Assembly: GCF_036965045.1 (NCBI RefSeq)
Contig: NZ_JBALOV010000023.1
Span: 1 to 64,000, forward strand
Direction: 5' to 3'
Source of the DNA: Ferdinandcohnia sp036965045
GTDB lineage: Bacteria > Bacillota > Bacilli > Bacillales > Bacillaceae_L
Length of the DNA stretch: 64,000 nt
Shown: positions 49,003 through 57,531 of the stretch, piece by piece
Numbering within the stretch: the stretch's first letter is position 1
Layout of the letters: every line of letters begins with the position of its first letter
Translations under genes and position numbers: made by a program
Notes under the pieces: model-generated
What the model was told of the DNA's origin: nothing
Seen by the model: the letters and a program-made list of their open reading frames with translations, nothing else
Databases searched by the model: none

Positions 49003-49117
49003 ATAAATGCTCCTTTAAAAGTTTATTTGTTAAAAGTAATTTCTCATTATTCATAAAAAGTTATACGAAAAACTAAACGGTAATATAGAAGAGTAATGGC
49101 TAAATTTCAAAAAATAT

Positions 49118-49164
49118 TTGACACATGCTTTTTTATGTTATATTATTATCTTGAAATTAAGATA
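49118..49164 (+). promoter_or_regulatory. mhqR promoter with abutting MhqR box
   Basis: TTGACA (49118-49123), 17 bases, TATTAT (49141-49146), and immediately TATCTTGAAATTAAGATA (49147-49164). A further half site TTCGAGAT follows at 49171. The box covers the start site, fitting autorepression. Confidence 0.88.
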
Positions 49165-49197
49165 TTTTAATTCGAGATGTTTTTAGGGGGTGTAAGT

Positions 49198-49626
49198 GTG
49201 GAAAGAAAATGCACAAACCAACCGTTTTTGATTTTAATGCAAACATCGAGAGCGATCCAAGACAGAATTAGAGACGATATGATGAAAAACAACTTAAGCA
49301 TAACTGACTTTTCAGTACTAGAAGTACTTTTTCATAAGGGTAAACAAACTATTCATCAAATTGGTAAGAGCGTATTGATTACAAGTGGTTCAATGACATA
49401 TGTAATCGATAAATTAGAACAAAAAGGATTTCTAAAGCGTAGTGCTTGTCCAGATGATCGACGCGCAATTCATGTATCGTTGACGGCTGATGGAAGTGAA
49501 TTGATGAATAAAATTATGCCTGAACATGAGGATTTTGTAGATCGGGTTTTTGATGCACTATCCTCTAATGAAGTAGATACTCTGGTAGATTTTTTAAAAA
49601 GAGTAAAAGAAAAGGTGGAAAATTAG
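49198..49626 (+). CDS. mhqR: MarR-family repressor MhqR
   Basis: A 142-residue MarR winged-helix protein, close in length to B. subtilis MhqR (145), which represses quinone and azo-compound detoxification genes. HQIGKSVLITSGSMTYVIDKLEQKGFLKRSACPDDRRAIHVSLTADG (about 53-100) is the DNA-binding part. GTG 49198 lies six bases after AGGGGGTG; an upstream ATG overlaps it. Boxes of MhqR type lie before this gene, before the dioxygenase that follows, and at 53497. The gene name is by operator form and context. Confidence 0.85.
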   Translation: MERKCTNQPFLILMQTSRAIQDRIRDDMMKNNLSITDFSVLEVLFHKGKQTIHQIGKSVLITSGSMTYVIDKLEQKGFLKRSACPDDRRAIHVSLTADGSELMNKIMPEHEDFVDRVFDALSSNEVDTLVDFLKRVKEKVEN

Positions 49627-49663
49627 TACAAAATAGTAATGATATCTTTTTTTTTTTGTAAGA

Positions 49664-49681
49664 TATCTTGAAATGAAGATA
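49664..49681. promoter_or_regulatory. MhqR-type box before the dioxygenase operon
   Basis: TATCTTGAAATGAAGATA, one further half site (TTTCAAGAT) at 49686-49694. It lies 98 bases before the start of the dioxygenase gene. Confidence 0.82.
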
Positions 49682-49779
49682 CTTTATTTCAAGATTATAT
49701 ATAAAAATAGAATGGTTTTATTTTATTAGTAAAACATGATAGTAAATTAGTCAAATAACTAAAATAGGAGTGGTAAAAA

Positions 49780-50718
49780 ATGAGTAAAAAGACAATGGGG
49801 ATTCACCACATTACAGCAATAGTAGGTCATCCACAAGAGAATGTAGATTTCTATGCTGGAGTATTAGGATTACGTTTAGTAAAACAAACTGTAAATTTCG
49901 ATGATCCGGGAACGTACCACTTATACTTTGGGAATGAAGGAGGAAAACCAGGAACAATCATTACGTTTTTCCCTTGGGCAGACGCTTATCAAGGAAAAAT
50001 TGGTGATGGTCAAGTAGGTGTAACTTCTTATGTTGTACCTAAAGGAGCATTGGATTTTTGGGAGTCAAGATTAGATAAATTTGATATTCCTTATTCTAAA
50101 ATCACACGATTTGGAGAAACATATTTGGAATTTGATGATCCACATGGACTTCACCTAGAAATCGTTGAAAGAGAAGAAGGCGAAATCAATACTTGGACAT
50201 TCGGAGATGTAACACCTGAAGTTGCAATAAAAGGTTTTGGCGGCGCTACATTATTTTCAGCAAAGCCAGATAAAACAGCAGAATTACTAGAAAAAGTAAT
50301 GGGTCTTGAAAAAGTAGATGAAGAAGGAGATTTTATTCGTTATCGTTCTTCTGCAGATATTGGAAATATCATAGATCTAAAAGTAGTTCCAACTGGCAGA
50401 GGCCAAATGGGTGTTGGAACAGTTCACCACATCGCCTGGAGAGCTAGTGATGACAAAGACCAATTAGATTGGCAAAAATATGTTGCCCAAAATGGATATG
50501 GGGTCACGCCTGTACAAGACAGAAATTATTTCAATGCCATTTATTTTAGAGAACATGGAGAAATCCTATTCGAAATCGCAACAGATCCTCCTGGATTCGC
50601 TCATGACGAATCACACGAAACAATGGGAGAACAATTAATGTTACCTGCACAGTATGAGCAATATCGAGAACAGCTTGAACATAGTTTGATTCCAATTAAG
50701 GTGAGAACACTAGATTAA
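49780..50718 (+). CDS. VOC-family ring-cleaving dioxygenase, MhqO/MhqE-like (copy 1)
   Basis: A 312-residue two-domain glyoxalase/extradiol-dioxygenase-like protein: GIHHITAIVGHPQENVDFYAGVLGLRLVK opens it, with metal histidine in HHITA; GTVHHIAWRA near 212-221 holds the second, and ILFEIATDPPGF near 270 the glutamate. It should open the ring of hydroquinones or thiol-quinone adducts. It resembles the third gene of the operon (51410). Ribosome site ATAGGAGTGG. Confidence 0.9.
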   Translation: MSKKTMGIHHITAIVGHPQENVDFYAGVLGLRLVKQTVNFDDPGTYHLYFGNEGGKPGTIITFFPWADAYQGKIGDGQVGVTSYVVPKGALDFWESRLDKFDIPYSKITRFGETYLEFDDPHGLHLEIVEREEGEINTWTFGDVTPEVAIKGFGGATLFSAKPDKTAELLEKVMGLEKVDEEGDFIRYRSSADIGNIIDLKVVPTGRGQMGVGTVHHIAWRASDDKDQLDWQKYVAQNGYGVTPVQDRNYFNAIYFREHGEILFEIATDPPGFAHDESHETMGEQLMLPAQYEQYREQLEHSLIPIKVRTLD

Positions 50719-50738
50719 TTTGTAAAGGAATGAATCAG

Positions 50739-51347
50739 ATGCTTTCAATTGACCCAACTTCCATTTCAGAAAGAGAAAATTATAAGTTTCTAATTGGAAG
50801 TATTATTCCGAGGCCTATTGCATTTGTTACAACTCTTTCTGAAGATGGAGTCTTAAATGGAGCACCTTTTAGTTATTTTAATATTGTATCCTCAAATCCT
50901 CCGATGATTTCATTGTCAATACAACGTTCTCAAGGGGAACAAAAGGATACAGCTAGAAATATCTTGAAAAACAACGAATTTGTGGTCCATATTGTGGACG
51001 AACAAAATGTTGAAGAGATCAATAAAACAGCTGCGACTTTACCTCGAAATCAAAGTGAGATCGAGCTTACGGGTTTAACTTCGGCTGAAAGTGTTAGAAT
51101 CTCAGTCCCTGGAGTGAAAGAAGCAAAAGTTCGATTGGAGTGCGTACTAGAACAGTCTTTAGAATTGGGAGGAGTGAATTCTCCTGGTTGTGATTTTATC
51201 ATAGGAAGAGTTGTTCAATACCATATTAAAGATGATATCTATGAAAACGGGAGAATTGATCCTAGAGGGTTAGCTGCCGTGAGCAGATTGGCTGGTGCCA
51301 ATTATGCGAAAATCGGAGAAATTTTTGAGATAGAACGACCGAAGTAG
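50739..51347 (+). CDS. flavin reductase-like FMN-binding split-barrel protein (YwrF-like)
   Basis: A 202-residue split-barrel flavoprotein. The family segment FLIGSIIPRPIAFVTTLSEDGVLNGAPFSYFNIVSSNPPMISLSI (about 15-60) covers the FMN-binding part, and ENGRIDPRGLAAVSRLAGANYAKIG near 175-199 is typical. ATG 50739 has AAAGGA nine bases upstream; ATG 50730 overlaps it. This gene is not part of the B. subtilis mhqED or mhqNOP operons and separates the two dioxygenase copies. It may supply reduced flavin or modify quinone adducts. Confidence 0.87.
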   Translation: MLSIDPTSISERENYKFLIGSIIPRPIAFVTTLSEDGVLNGAPFSYFNIVSSNPPMISLSIQRSQGEQKDTARNILKNNEFVVHIVDEQNVEEINKTAATLPRNQSEIELTGLTSAESVRISVPGVKEAKVRLECVLEQSLELGGVNSPGCDFIIGRVVQYHIKDDIYENGRIDPRGLAAVSRLAGANYAKIGEIFEIERPK

Positions 51348-51409
51348 GGTCAAATTAAGAAAATTTTTGGGGGACGATGGAGCCGCCCCAAATGAATGGA
51401 GTGAATAAG

Positions 51410-52354
51410 ATGCAAAAAACATCTGGTATCCATCATATAACGGCAATGGTCAACGATGCACAAAGAAATATTGATTTTTATGCTGGTGTACTTGGGCTAA
51501 GACTTGTTAAAAAGACCATAAATTTTGATCGGCCAGAAGTCTATCATTTGTATTTTGGAAATGAAACTGGAGATCCAGGAACCGTTATTACTTTTTTTCC
51601 ATGGCCTAAGCAGCTAAAAGGTCGAATTGGAATGGGACAAGTAGGGGTTACAAGCTACTCTATTCCTCCCGGGTCATTAGAATTTTGGGAAGAACGGTTA
51701 CGAAAATTTGGCGTTGAATTCACTTCTTCCATTCGCTTCGGAGAAAAATATGTAACATTTAAAGATCCAGACGGTCTTGAACTAGAACTAATAGAAAGAA
51801 GCGGAGGGCCAATCAATAATTGGAGTTTTGGCGGGATAAAATCGGAGAATGCAATAAAAGGTTTTGCTGGGGCAACTTTAATTTCGGCACAACCCAATAA
51901 GACTGCTGATGTACTTGAAAATGTATTGGGCCTTACTTGTATTGGTGATGAAGAGGGTTTTCTTCGATTTAAGTCCGAAGCTTCAATTGGAAATGTTATA
52001 GATATTAAATTAACACCTTCTGTTAGAGGTCTTATGGGAGCTGGAACGGTTCATCATATCGCATGGAGAGCAAAGGACGAGGAAGATTTGCTCAGATGGA
52101 GGAATCTTCTTCAAGAGAAAGGGTATCACCCAACAGAAGTGCGGGAGCGAAATTATTTTAAAGCTGTGTATTTTCATGAAGAGGGAGGAATCCTTTTTGA
52201 AATAGCAACTGACCCACCAGGTTTTTCGGTAGATGAGCCAGCTATTGGTCTAGGGAAAAAACTCATGCTTCCGTCATGGTTAGAGGCTAAACGAGAAGAG
52301 TTAGAAGAAAGCTTACCTCCTGTTGAGGTTCATGTATTGGAAGGAGATAAATAA
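51410..52354 (+). CDS. VOC-family ring-cleaving dioxygenase, MhqE-like (copy 2)
   Basis: A 314-residue paralogue of the protein at 49780, sharing GIHHITA, DFYAGVLGLRLVKKTINFD, GTVHHIAWRAKDEED and ILFEIATDPPGF. ATG 51410 follows TGGAGTG; the ATG at 51377 has only a weak site. Its stop overlaps the mhqD-like start by one base (TAATG), as expected for the mhqED pair. Confidence 0.9.
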   Translation: MQKTSGIHHITAMVNDAQRNIDFYAGVLGLRLVKKTINFDRPEVYHLYFGNETGDPGTVITFFPWPKQLKGRIGMGQVGVTSYSIPPGSLEFWEERLRKFGVEFTSSIRFGEKYVTFKDPDGLELELIERSGGPINNWSFGGIKSENAIKGFAGATLISAQPNKTADVLENVLGLTCIGDEEGFLRFKSEASIGNVIDIKLTPSVRGLMGAGTVHHIAWRAKDEEDLLRWRNLLQEKGYHPTEVRERNYFKAVYFHEEGGILFEIATDPPGFSVDEPAIGLGKKLMLPSWLEAKREELEESLPPVEVHVLEGDK

Positions 52355-52956
52355 TGAAGCACATATTTAATAAGGGGACAAATCCGGAAAAACCTACATT
52401 ATTAATGCTTCACGGTACAGGAGGAAATGAATTAGATTTGTTACCTCTTGCAGGAAGAATTGATGATGAGGCATCGGTATTAAGTGTTCGTGGAAATGTT
52501 TTAGAAAATGGGATGCCAAGATTCTTCAGAAGATTAGCTGAAGGCGTTTTTGACGAAGAAGATCTTATTTTTCGAACAAAAGAATTGAATGAGTTTCTTG
52601 ATGAAGCAGCTAACAACTATGGTTTTGATCGAAATAATATCCTTGCAATTGGATATTCAAATGGAGCAAATATAGCAGCTAGTCTTTTATTTCACTATCA
52701 AAATGCATTAAAAGGAGCAATTCTTCATCATCCAATGGTTCCTCGCAAAGGAATTGATCTTCCTGATTTAACAGGAAAGTCGATATTTATTGCGGCTGGA
52801 ACCAATGATCCAATATGCTCTCCATTAGAATCTGCTGAATTAAAGTCTTTATTAGAAAAGGCAAATGCAGATGTAGAAATTCATTGGGAAGATAGGGGTC
52901 ATCAGTTGACAGCGACTGAAGTTGAGGCTGCTGCACAATGGTATAAAAATATTTAG
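52354..52956 (+). CDS. carboxylesterase/phospholipase-like hydrolase (MhqD-like)
   Basis: A 200-residue alpha/beta hydrolase like B. subtilis MhqD (200). LMLHGTGGNELDLLPLA near 15 is the oxyanion region, GYSNGANIA near 100 has the nucleophile serine, GTNDPICS near 150 the aspartate, and EDRGHQLT near 180 the histidine. Its translation is coupled to the dioxygenase. The physiological ester is unknown. Confidence 0.92.
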   Translation: MKHIFNKGTNPEKPTLLMLHGTGGNELDLLPLAGRIDDEASVLSVRGNVLENGMPRFFRRLAEGVFDEEDLIFRTKELNEFLDEAANNYGFDRNNILAIGYSNGANIAASLLFHYQNALKGAILHHPMVPRKGIDLPDLTGKSIFIAAGTNDPICSPLESAELKSLLEKANADVEIHWEDRGHQLTATEVEAAAQWYKNI

Positions 52957-52984
52957 CTAAAATAGATTTATGGAGGAAGAAAGA

Positions 52985-53410
52985 ATGGTACAAAAAAACG
53001 AAATTGGAGCACTTATTTTACGAATTACACTGGGAATACTCTTTTTTATACACGGGTTGGTTAAGTTCCAAGGAGGAATTGAGAATACCGTCGGATGGTT
53101 TGTGAGTATTAATATACCTGGATTTATGGCATATGTAGTTGCTTTACTAGAGTTAATTGGAGGTATAGCGCTTATCATCGGATTTGCTACTAGACTTGTA
53201 TCTATTTTATTTGCTCTATTAATGGTTGGAGCAACAATTACGGCTAAACTTCCAGTAGGTATACTAGGGAATGGTCAAATGGCAGGATATGAATTAGATT
53301 TAGCATTTTTAGCAATAGCCGTTTATCTTGCGATTAATGGAAGTAAACTATTATCAATAAGTCGCTTGCTAATCAAAGAGGATCCAAATGAGATAAAAAG
53401 AGTCGCTTAA
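52985..53410 (+). CDS. DoxX-family membrane protein (MhqP-like)
   Basis: A 141-residue membrane protein with four helices: GALILRITLGILFFIHGLVKFQGG opens it, and VALLELIGGIALIIGFATRLVSILFALLMVGA follows. B. subtilis MhqP is of this family and belongs to the same regulon. It may hand electrons from quinol or sulfide. ATG 52985 follows TGGAGGAAG. It is the last gene of the dioxygenase operon. Confidence 0.9.
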   Translation: MVQKNEIGALILRITLGILFFIHGLVKFQGGIENTVGWFVSINIPGFMAYVVALLELIGGIALIIGFATRLVSILFALLMVGATITAKLPVGILGNGQMAGYELDLAFLAIAVYLAINGSKLLSISRLLIKEDPNEIKRVA

Positions 53411-53467
53411 TAGTAGAAGAACCGTATGTATAAGTAAATTTTCCGCCTTATTGATAGTAAGTGAAAA

Positions 53468-53514
53468 TTGACAGCTATGGCTCTTCTATATATATTTATC
53501 TTGAATTCAAGATA
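53468..53514 (+). promoter_or_regulatory. pirin promoter with abutting perfect MhqR box
   Basis: TTGACA (53468-53473), 17 bases, TATATT (53491-53496), then immediately TATCTTGAATTCAAGATA (53497-53514), a perfect 18-base palindrome. It repeats the layout of the mhqR promoter. Confidence 0.88.
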
Positions 53515-53530
53515 CCTAGGGGTGAAATGA

Positions 53531-54238
53531 ATGATTCAAAAATTTCCTGCGGCATCTCGTTACTCTGTAAAAAATGATTGGTTAGAGAGCAATCTTAGTT
53601 TTTCATTTGGTGAGTACTATGATGAGGAAAATATCCAATTTGGTCCACTTCGTGTTTTTAATGATGACACAGTACAAGCGGGTAAAGGATTTGGCATACA
53701 TCCGCATAGGGAAGCCGAAATTGTATCAATTGTATTGCATGGTCAACTAAAGCATAAGGATAGTTTAGGAAATAGTGGGGTATTACAATTTGGAAATGTT
53801 CAGCGTATGACTGCTGGAACAGGTCTACTCCATTCTGAAATGAATTCTTCTTTGGAAGAGGAAGTAAGCTTTTTACAGCTATGGTTTAAACCTATCAAAA
53901 AGCAGTTACCTCCATCCTATGAGGATATTTCTTATAATCCTGAAGACATGAGGAATAAGTTGTTACCAATCGTTTCTTCTACCCCAACTAATGGAGTTGC
54001 TAAGATTCATAGTGATATCACATTATACTTATCCAAATTAGATGCAGGTGAAGGAATCTTCTATCAACAAGAACAAGGAAGAAAGATGTATGTTTTTGTG
54101 ATTGATGGAGAGCTTATATTAAACAATGAAGTTGTAGTTGGAAAAAGAGATAGTGCACGTATTACTGAACGAAATGAACTCACTTTAAAGTCAACAAAAG
54201 AAACCTTCTTTTTATTGATAGATTTAGGTGGTGCCTAA
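53531..54238 (+). CDS. pirin family protein (YhaK/YhhW-like)
   Basis: A 235-residue bicupin with the metal-binding motif GIHPHREAEIVSIVLHG (about 56-72) and the later MTAGTGLLHSEMN segment. YhhW-type pirins have quercetin 2,3-dioxygenase activity and others sense redox state. Here a consensus promoter ends in a perfect MhqR-type box, so quinone induction is expected. It shares little beyond the motif with the other pirin at 13787. Ribosome site GGGGTGAAA. Confidence 0.9.
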   Translation: MIQKFPAASRYSVKNDWLESNLSFSFGEYYDEENIQFGPLRVFNDDTVQAGKGFGIHPHREAEIVSIVLHGQLKHKDSLGNSGVLQFGNVQRMTAGTGLLHSEMNSSLEEEVSFLQLWFKPIKKQLPPSYEDISYNPEDMRNKLLPIVSSTPTNGVAKIHSDITLYLSKLDAGEGIFYQQEQGRKMYVFVIDGELILNNEVVVGKRDSARITERNELTLKSTKETFFLLIDLGGA

Positions 54239-54239
54239 T

Positions 54240-54512
54240 ATGTTATTGATTCGTCATTCAATAGGGAGCCGGCTATTTTATCAAACAGAAGATTATGAAA
54301 TTCTTCCACAACAAGATAAGTGGCTAATTTCCATAAAAGTTTCCGAAGAAGTTGCCATAGAAATTATAAAATTTAAAGAGGAATTAAACTTATTTGATGT
54401 GGGGGAAAACCAAAAGACTTGGTATTATACATCAGATGGAAATGTTGAGTTTAATAGGGAAAAGAGTTCAATTACTATTATTGCAGATCATAAAACAGTA
54501 TATCCAGTTTAA
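54240..54512 (+). CDS. hypothetical protein
   Basis: A 90-residue protein, acidic, with no membrane segment or cysteine. ATG 54240 follows TAGGTGGTG at the end of the pirin gene, so translation is coupled; GTG 54228 overlaps the pirin. It shares the MhqR-controlled promoter of the pirin. I do not recognise it. Confidence 0.65.
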   Translation: MLLIRHSIGSRLFYQTEDYEILPQQDKWLISIKVSEEVAIEIIKFKEELNLFDVGENQKTWYYTSDGNVEFNREKSSITIIADHKTVYPV

Positions 54513-54588
54513 AAAATAGTAACTTCAAAGGGTTTTTTACAATCCTTCGTGATGCATTTGTTGATTTAATAAGAAAATATCAAATAAA

Positions 54589-54630
54589 GGCAGCAGGTAT
54601 CCTTTTTTAAGATAGTTGCTGCTTTTTTTT
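54589..54630 (+). terminator. terminator after the pirin unit
   Basis: GGCAGCA..TGCTGC with a 22-base interior that also partly pairs (GTATCC..AGATAG), then T8. Confidence 0.8.
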
Positions 54631-54704
54631 ATTATTTTCGTTACAAATTCAGAGAAGTTTGATTAAATTAAAGAAAATTATAGAATTTGATTGGAGCGAT
54701 CAAT

Positions 54705-55220
54705 ATGCCTATAAGTATAAAAAATTGCAGTCTAGACGATTTACAAATACTCCAAGAAATCAGTATTGAAACATTCAATGATACATTTAAAGAGCAGAAT
54801 TCACCCGAAAACATGAAGACTTATTTGGAAAAGGTATTTACCTCCAGACAGTTAGAAAAGGAACTATCCAGCCCCTCATCCAAATTCTTCCTTGTTTATT
54901 TTAATAATGAGGCTGCCGGATATTTGAAGGTCAATATCAATGAAACTCAGTCTGAAAAGATGGGGAATGACTCACTTGAAATCGAGAGGATATACATAAA
55001 AAACAAATTTCAAAAGCATGGACTTGGCAAAGTTCTGCTAGATAAGGCAACGGAAACAGCAATGGAACTTAACAAAAAGAAGATTTGGCTAGGTGTATGG
55101 GAAAGGAATGAAAACGCGATCGCTTTTTATAAGAAGATGGGGTTTGTTCAAAATGGGGCGCACTCTTTTTACATGGGGGATGAAGAACAAACCGATTTTA
55201 TAATGATAAAAACGCTTTGA
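54705..55220 (+). CDS. paiA: spermidine/spermine N-acetyltransferase PaiA-like
   Basis: A 171-residue GNAT acetyltransferase like B. subtilis PaiA (172), which acetylates polyamines. The acetyl-CoA loop motif is in LEIERIYIKNKFQKHGLGKVLLDKA (about 92-116), and WLGVWERNENAIAFYKKMGF near 130-150 is typical. ATG 54705 follows TTGGAGC. paiB follows after 18 bases, the pairing that defines the pai operon. Confidence 0.88.
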   Translation: MPISIKNCSLDDLQILQEISIETFNDTFKEQNSPENMKTYLEKVFTSRQLEKELSSPSSKFFLVYFNNEAAGYLKVNINETQSEKMGNDSLEIERIYIKNKFQKHGLGKVLLDKATETAMELNKKKIWLGVWERNENAIAFYKKMGFVQNGAHSFYMGDEEQTDFIMIKTL

Positions 55221-55238
55221 TAAGGAGGTGGGATCAGT

Positions 55239-55850
55239 ATGTATATCCCTAAGCATTTTAAAATTGATGATGACGAGATGATTTATGATTTTATTGAACA
55301 GTATAGCTTTGCAACTTTATTTTCTCAACATCATGGTGAACCGTACGCTACTCATCTTCCACTAACATTCAAAAAATGCGAAAATGCTTTATATGGTCAT
55401 TTCGCACGTCCAAATGAACAATGGAAGGATGTTGAAAAACAACAAGTTCTTGTGATTTTTCAAGGACCACATAGTTATATTTCTCCTTCTTGGTATGAAA
55501 CAATGAAGGCTGTCCCTACATGGAATTATGTAGCGATCCATGTTTATGGAAGGATGGAGATTATCAAAGATCAAAAGGTTATATTTGAATCTTTAAATGA
55601 TATGGTAGAAAAATATGAAAATCCGGATAGTCCATATCATTTAAGTCATGTAGACCCCAAGTTTATTGAGGGAATGAGTAAAGGAATTGTAGGATTCAAA
55701 ATAAACATCACAAAAATTGAAGCAAAAGCTAAATTAAGTCAAAATCATCCGGTAGAACGGCAAGAGCTCATTATTAAGCATTTGGAAAATTCAAAGTTAC
55801 AGGATAGTGTACGAGTAGCCTCTCTTATGAGGGAAAATTTAAAAAATTAA
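55239..55850 (+). CDS. paiB: PaiB-like regulator / FMN-binding protein
   Basis: A 203-residue protein of the PaiB family (B. subtilis 207): MYIPKHFKIDDDEMIYDFI opens it, and the block GPHSYISPSWYETMKAVPTWNYVAIHVYG (about 80-108) is the family signature. PaiA and PaiB together lower expression of degradative enzymes and sporulation genes in B. subtilis. It starts 18 bases after paiA, with AAGGAGGTGG. Confidence 0.92.
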   Translation: MYIPKHFKIDDDEMIYDFIEQYSFATLFSQHHGEPYATHLPLTFKKCENALYGHFARPNEQWKDVEKQQVLVIFQGPHSYISPSWYETMKAVPTWNYVAIHVYGRMEIIKDQKVIFESLNDMVEKYENPDSPYHLSHVDPKFIEGMSKGIVGFKINITKIEAKAKLSQNHPVERQELIIKHLENSKLQDSVRVASLMRENLKN

Positions 55851-55871
55851 AAGATATGCCCGAAAGAAGAT

Positions 55872-55916
55872 CAAGATTGGTTCCAAGGTGGATCCAATCT
55901 TTTTTATAAAAAACGA
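55872..55916 (+). terminator. terminator after paiAB
   Basis: AAGATTGG pairs with CCAATCTT, followed by T6. Confidence 0.8.
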
Positions 55917-55964
55917 ATTTATTTGCTAACAGAGGAGATATTTCACCGAAATGTAAATAAAACA

Positions 55965-56036
55965 CGAACTAATCATAAAAATATTGACATAATGTTCGTA
56001 ACTTTGTTGACTTCTTCTTGTTTTTACTGATAAAAT
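55965..56036 (+). promoter_or_regulatory. probable PurR boxes and purA promoter
   Basis: CGAAC (55965) and GTTCG (55994) face each other like the two inverted PurBoxes of Bacillus, about one base wider than usual. TTGACT (56007) and TAAAAT (56031), 18 bases apart, make the promoter. PurR repression is the known control of purA. Confidence 0.65.
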
Positions 56037-56091
56037 GAACCTCTAAAAGGAAAAAAATGTTTGTTAAACCTAATGGAGGTGCGATAGAGAA

Positions 56092-57384
56092 ATGTCATCA
56101 GTTGTTGTAGTTGGATCACAATGGGGAGACGAAGGAAAAGGAAAAATTACAGACTTTTTATCGGAAAATGCCGAAGTGGTTGCACGCTATCAAGGTGGAA
56201 ACAATGCGGGACACACGATTAAATTTAACGGTGAAACATATAAACTGCATTTAATTCCATCAGGCATCTTTTACAAGGAAAAAATCTGCGTCATCGGCAA
56301 TGGTATGGTCGTCGATCCGAAGGCACTTGTAAAAGAGATGGAGTATCTACGTGACAAAGGAGTGCCTCTCGATAACTTGAGGATTTCAAATCGCGCCCAT
56401 GTTATTTTGCCATATCATATAAAACTAGACGAAGTGGAAGAACTGGCAAAAGGTGAAAACAAAATTGGCACGACGAAAAAAGGAATTGGACCAGCTTATA
56501 TGGACAAAGCAGCACGGATAGGAATTCGAATGGCCGATTTGTTAGATCGTGATGTTTTTGAAGAAAAAGTAACACGTAATCTAGCAGAGAAAAATCGAAT
56601 TTTTGAACGTCTTTATGAGACTGAAGGATTTAAACCCGGGGATATTCTTGACGAGTATTATGAATATGGTCAACTGATTGCAGAATATGTCTGTGATACT
56701 TCTGTCGTCCTGAATGATGCTTTGGATGACGGGCGCCGTGTCCTCTTTGAAGGCGCACAAGGGGTTATGCTTGATATTGACCAAGGGACCTATCCGTTTG
56801 TTACTTCATCTAACCCAGTTGCAGGTGGCGTAACAATCGGTTCAGGTGTTGGTCCGAGTAAGATTACTCATATCGTTGGCGTATGTAAAGCATACACAAC
56901 AAGAGTTGGTGACGGACCATTTCCAACCGAACTTACGAATGACATTGGCCAGCAAATTCGGGAAGTCGGCCGTGAGTATGGAACAACAACAGGTAGAGCA
57001 AGACGTGTAGGTTGGTTTGACAGTGTGGTCGTTCGCCACGCACGTCGTGTAAGTGGCTTAACCGACTTATCGCTGAACTCGATTGACGTGTTAACAGGAA
57101 TAGAGTCGCTGAAAATTTGTGTTGCGTATCGATATCATGGACAAGTGATAGAGGAGTTCCCTGCAAGCTTAAAAGTTTTAGCTGAATGTGAACCGGTATA
57201 CGAAGAGCTTCCAGGCTGGACAGAAGACATAACAGACTGCACATCACTCGATGAACTGCCAGAGAATGCAAGAAGGTATATCGAAAGGGTTTCTCAGTTA
57301 ACAGGTATACCCTTGTCCATTTTCTCCGTTGGTCCAGATAGAAATCAGACAAATGTTGTTCGGAGCCCATGGCGTCAAAACTAA
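56092..57384 (+). CDS. purA: adenylosuccinate synthetase
   Basis: Makes adenylosuccinate from IMP, aspartate and GTP, the first step to AMP. The 430-residue length matches. GSQWGDEGKGKITDFL (8-23) holds the P-loop and catalytic Asp, GGNNAGHTI near 36 holds the histidine, GTTKKGIGPAYMDK near 125 binds IMP, and GTTTGRARRVGWFD near 298 is the aspartate loop. AATGGAGGTG precedes the ATG. Confidence 0.97.
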   Translation: MSSVVVVGSQWGDEGKGKITDFLSENAEVVARYQGGNNAGHTIKFNGETYKLHLIPSGIFYKEKICVIGNGMVVDPKALVKEMEYLRDKGVPLDNLRISNRAHVILPYHIKLDEVEELAKGENKIGTTKKGIGPAYMDKAARIGIRMADLLDRDVFEEKVTRNLAEKNRIFERLYETEGFKPGDILDEYYEYGQLIAEYVCDTSVVLNDALDDGRRVLFEGAQGVMLDIDQGTYPFVTSSNPVAGGVTIGSGVGPSKITHIVGVCKAYTTRVGDGPFPTELTNDIGQQIREVGREYGTTTGRARRVGWFDSVVVRHARRVSGLTDLSLNSIDVLTGIESLKICVAYRYHGQVIEEFPASLKVLAECEPVYEELPGWTEDITDCTSLDELPENARRYIERVSQLTGIPLSIFSVGPDRNQTNVVRSPWRQN

Positions 57385-57386
57385 TC

Positions 57387-57423
57387 CAAAAAGGAAGCTT
57401 TACTATCTAGAGCTTCCTTTTTT
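57387..57423 (+). terminator. terminator after purA
   Basis: AAAAAGGAAGCT pairs with AGCTTCCTTTTT around an 11-base loop, then T. Confidence 0.9.
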
Positions 57424-57531
57424 ACATTCGCTGCATTTTTAAAATGCGTTAAATATAGACTTCCAAAGTTGCTGCATCGGACATTTTCCAATTAAAATAT
57501 AAGGTAGTTATCCTTGGAGGGAGGGAGTTAG

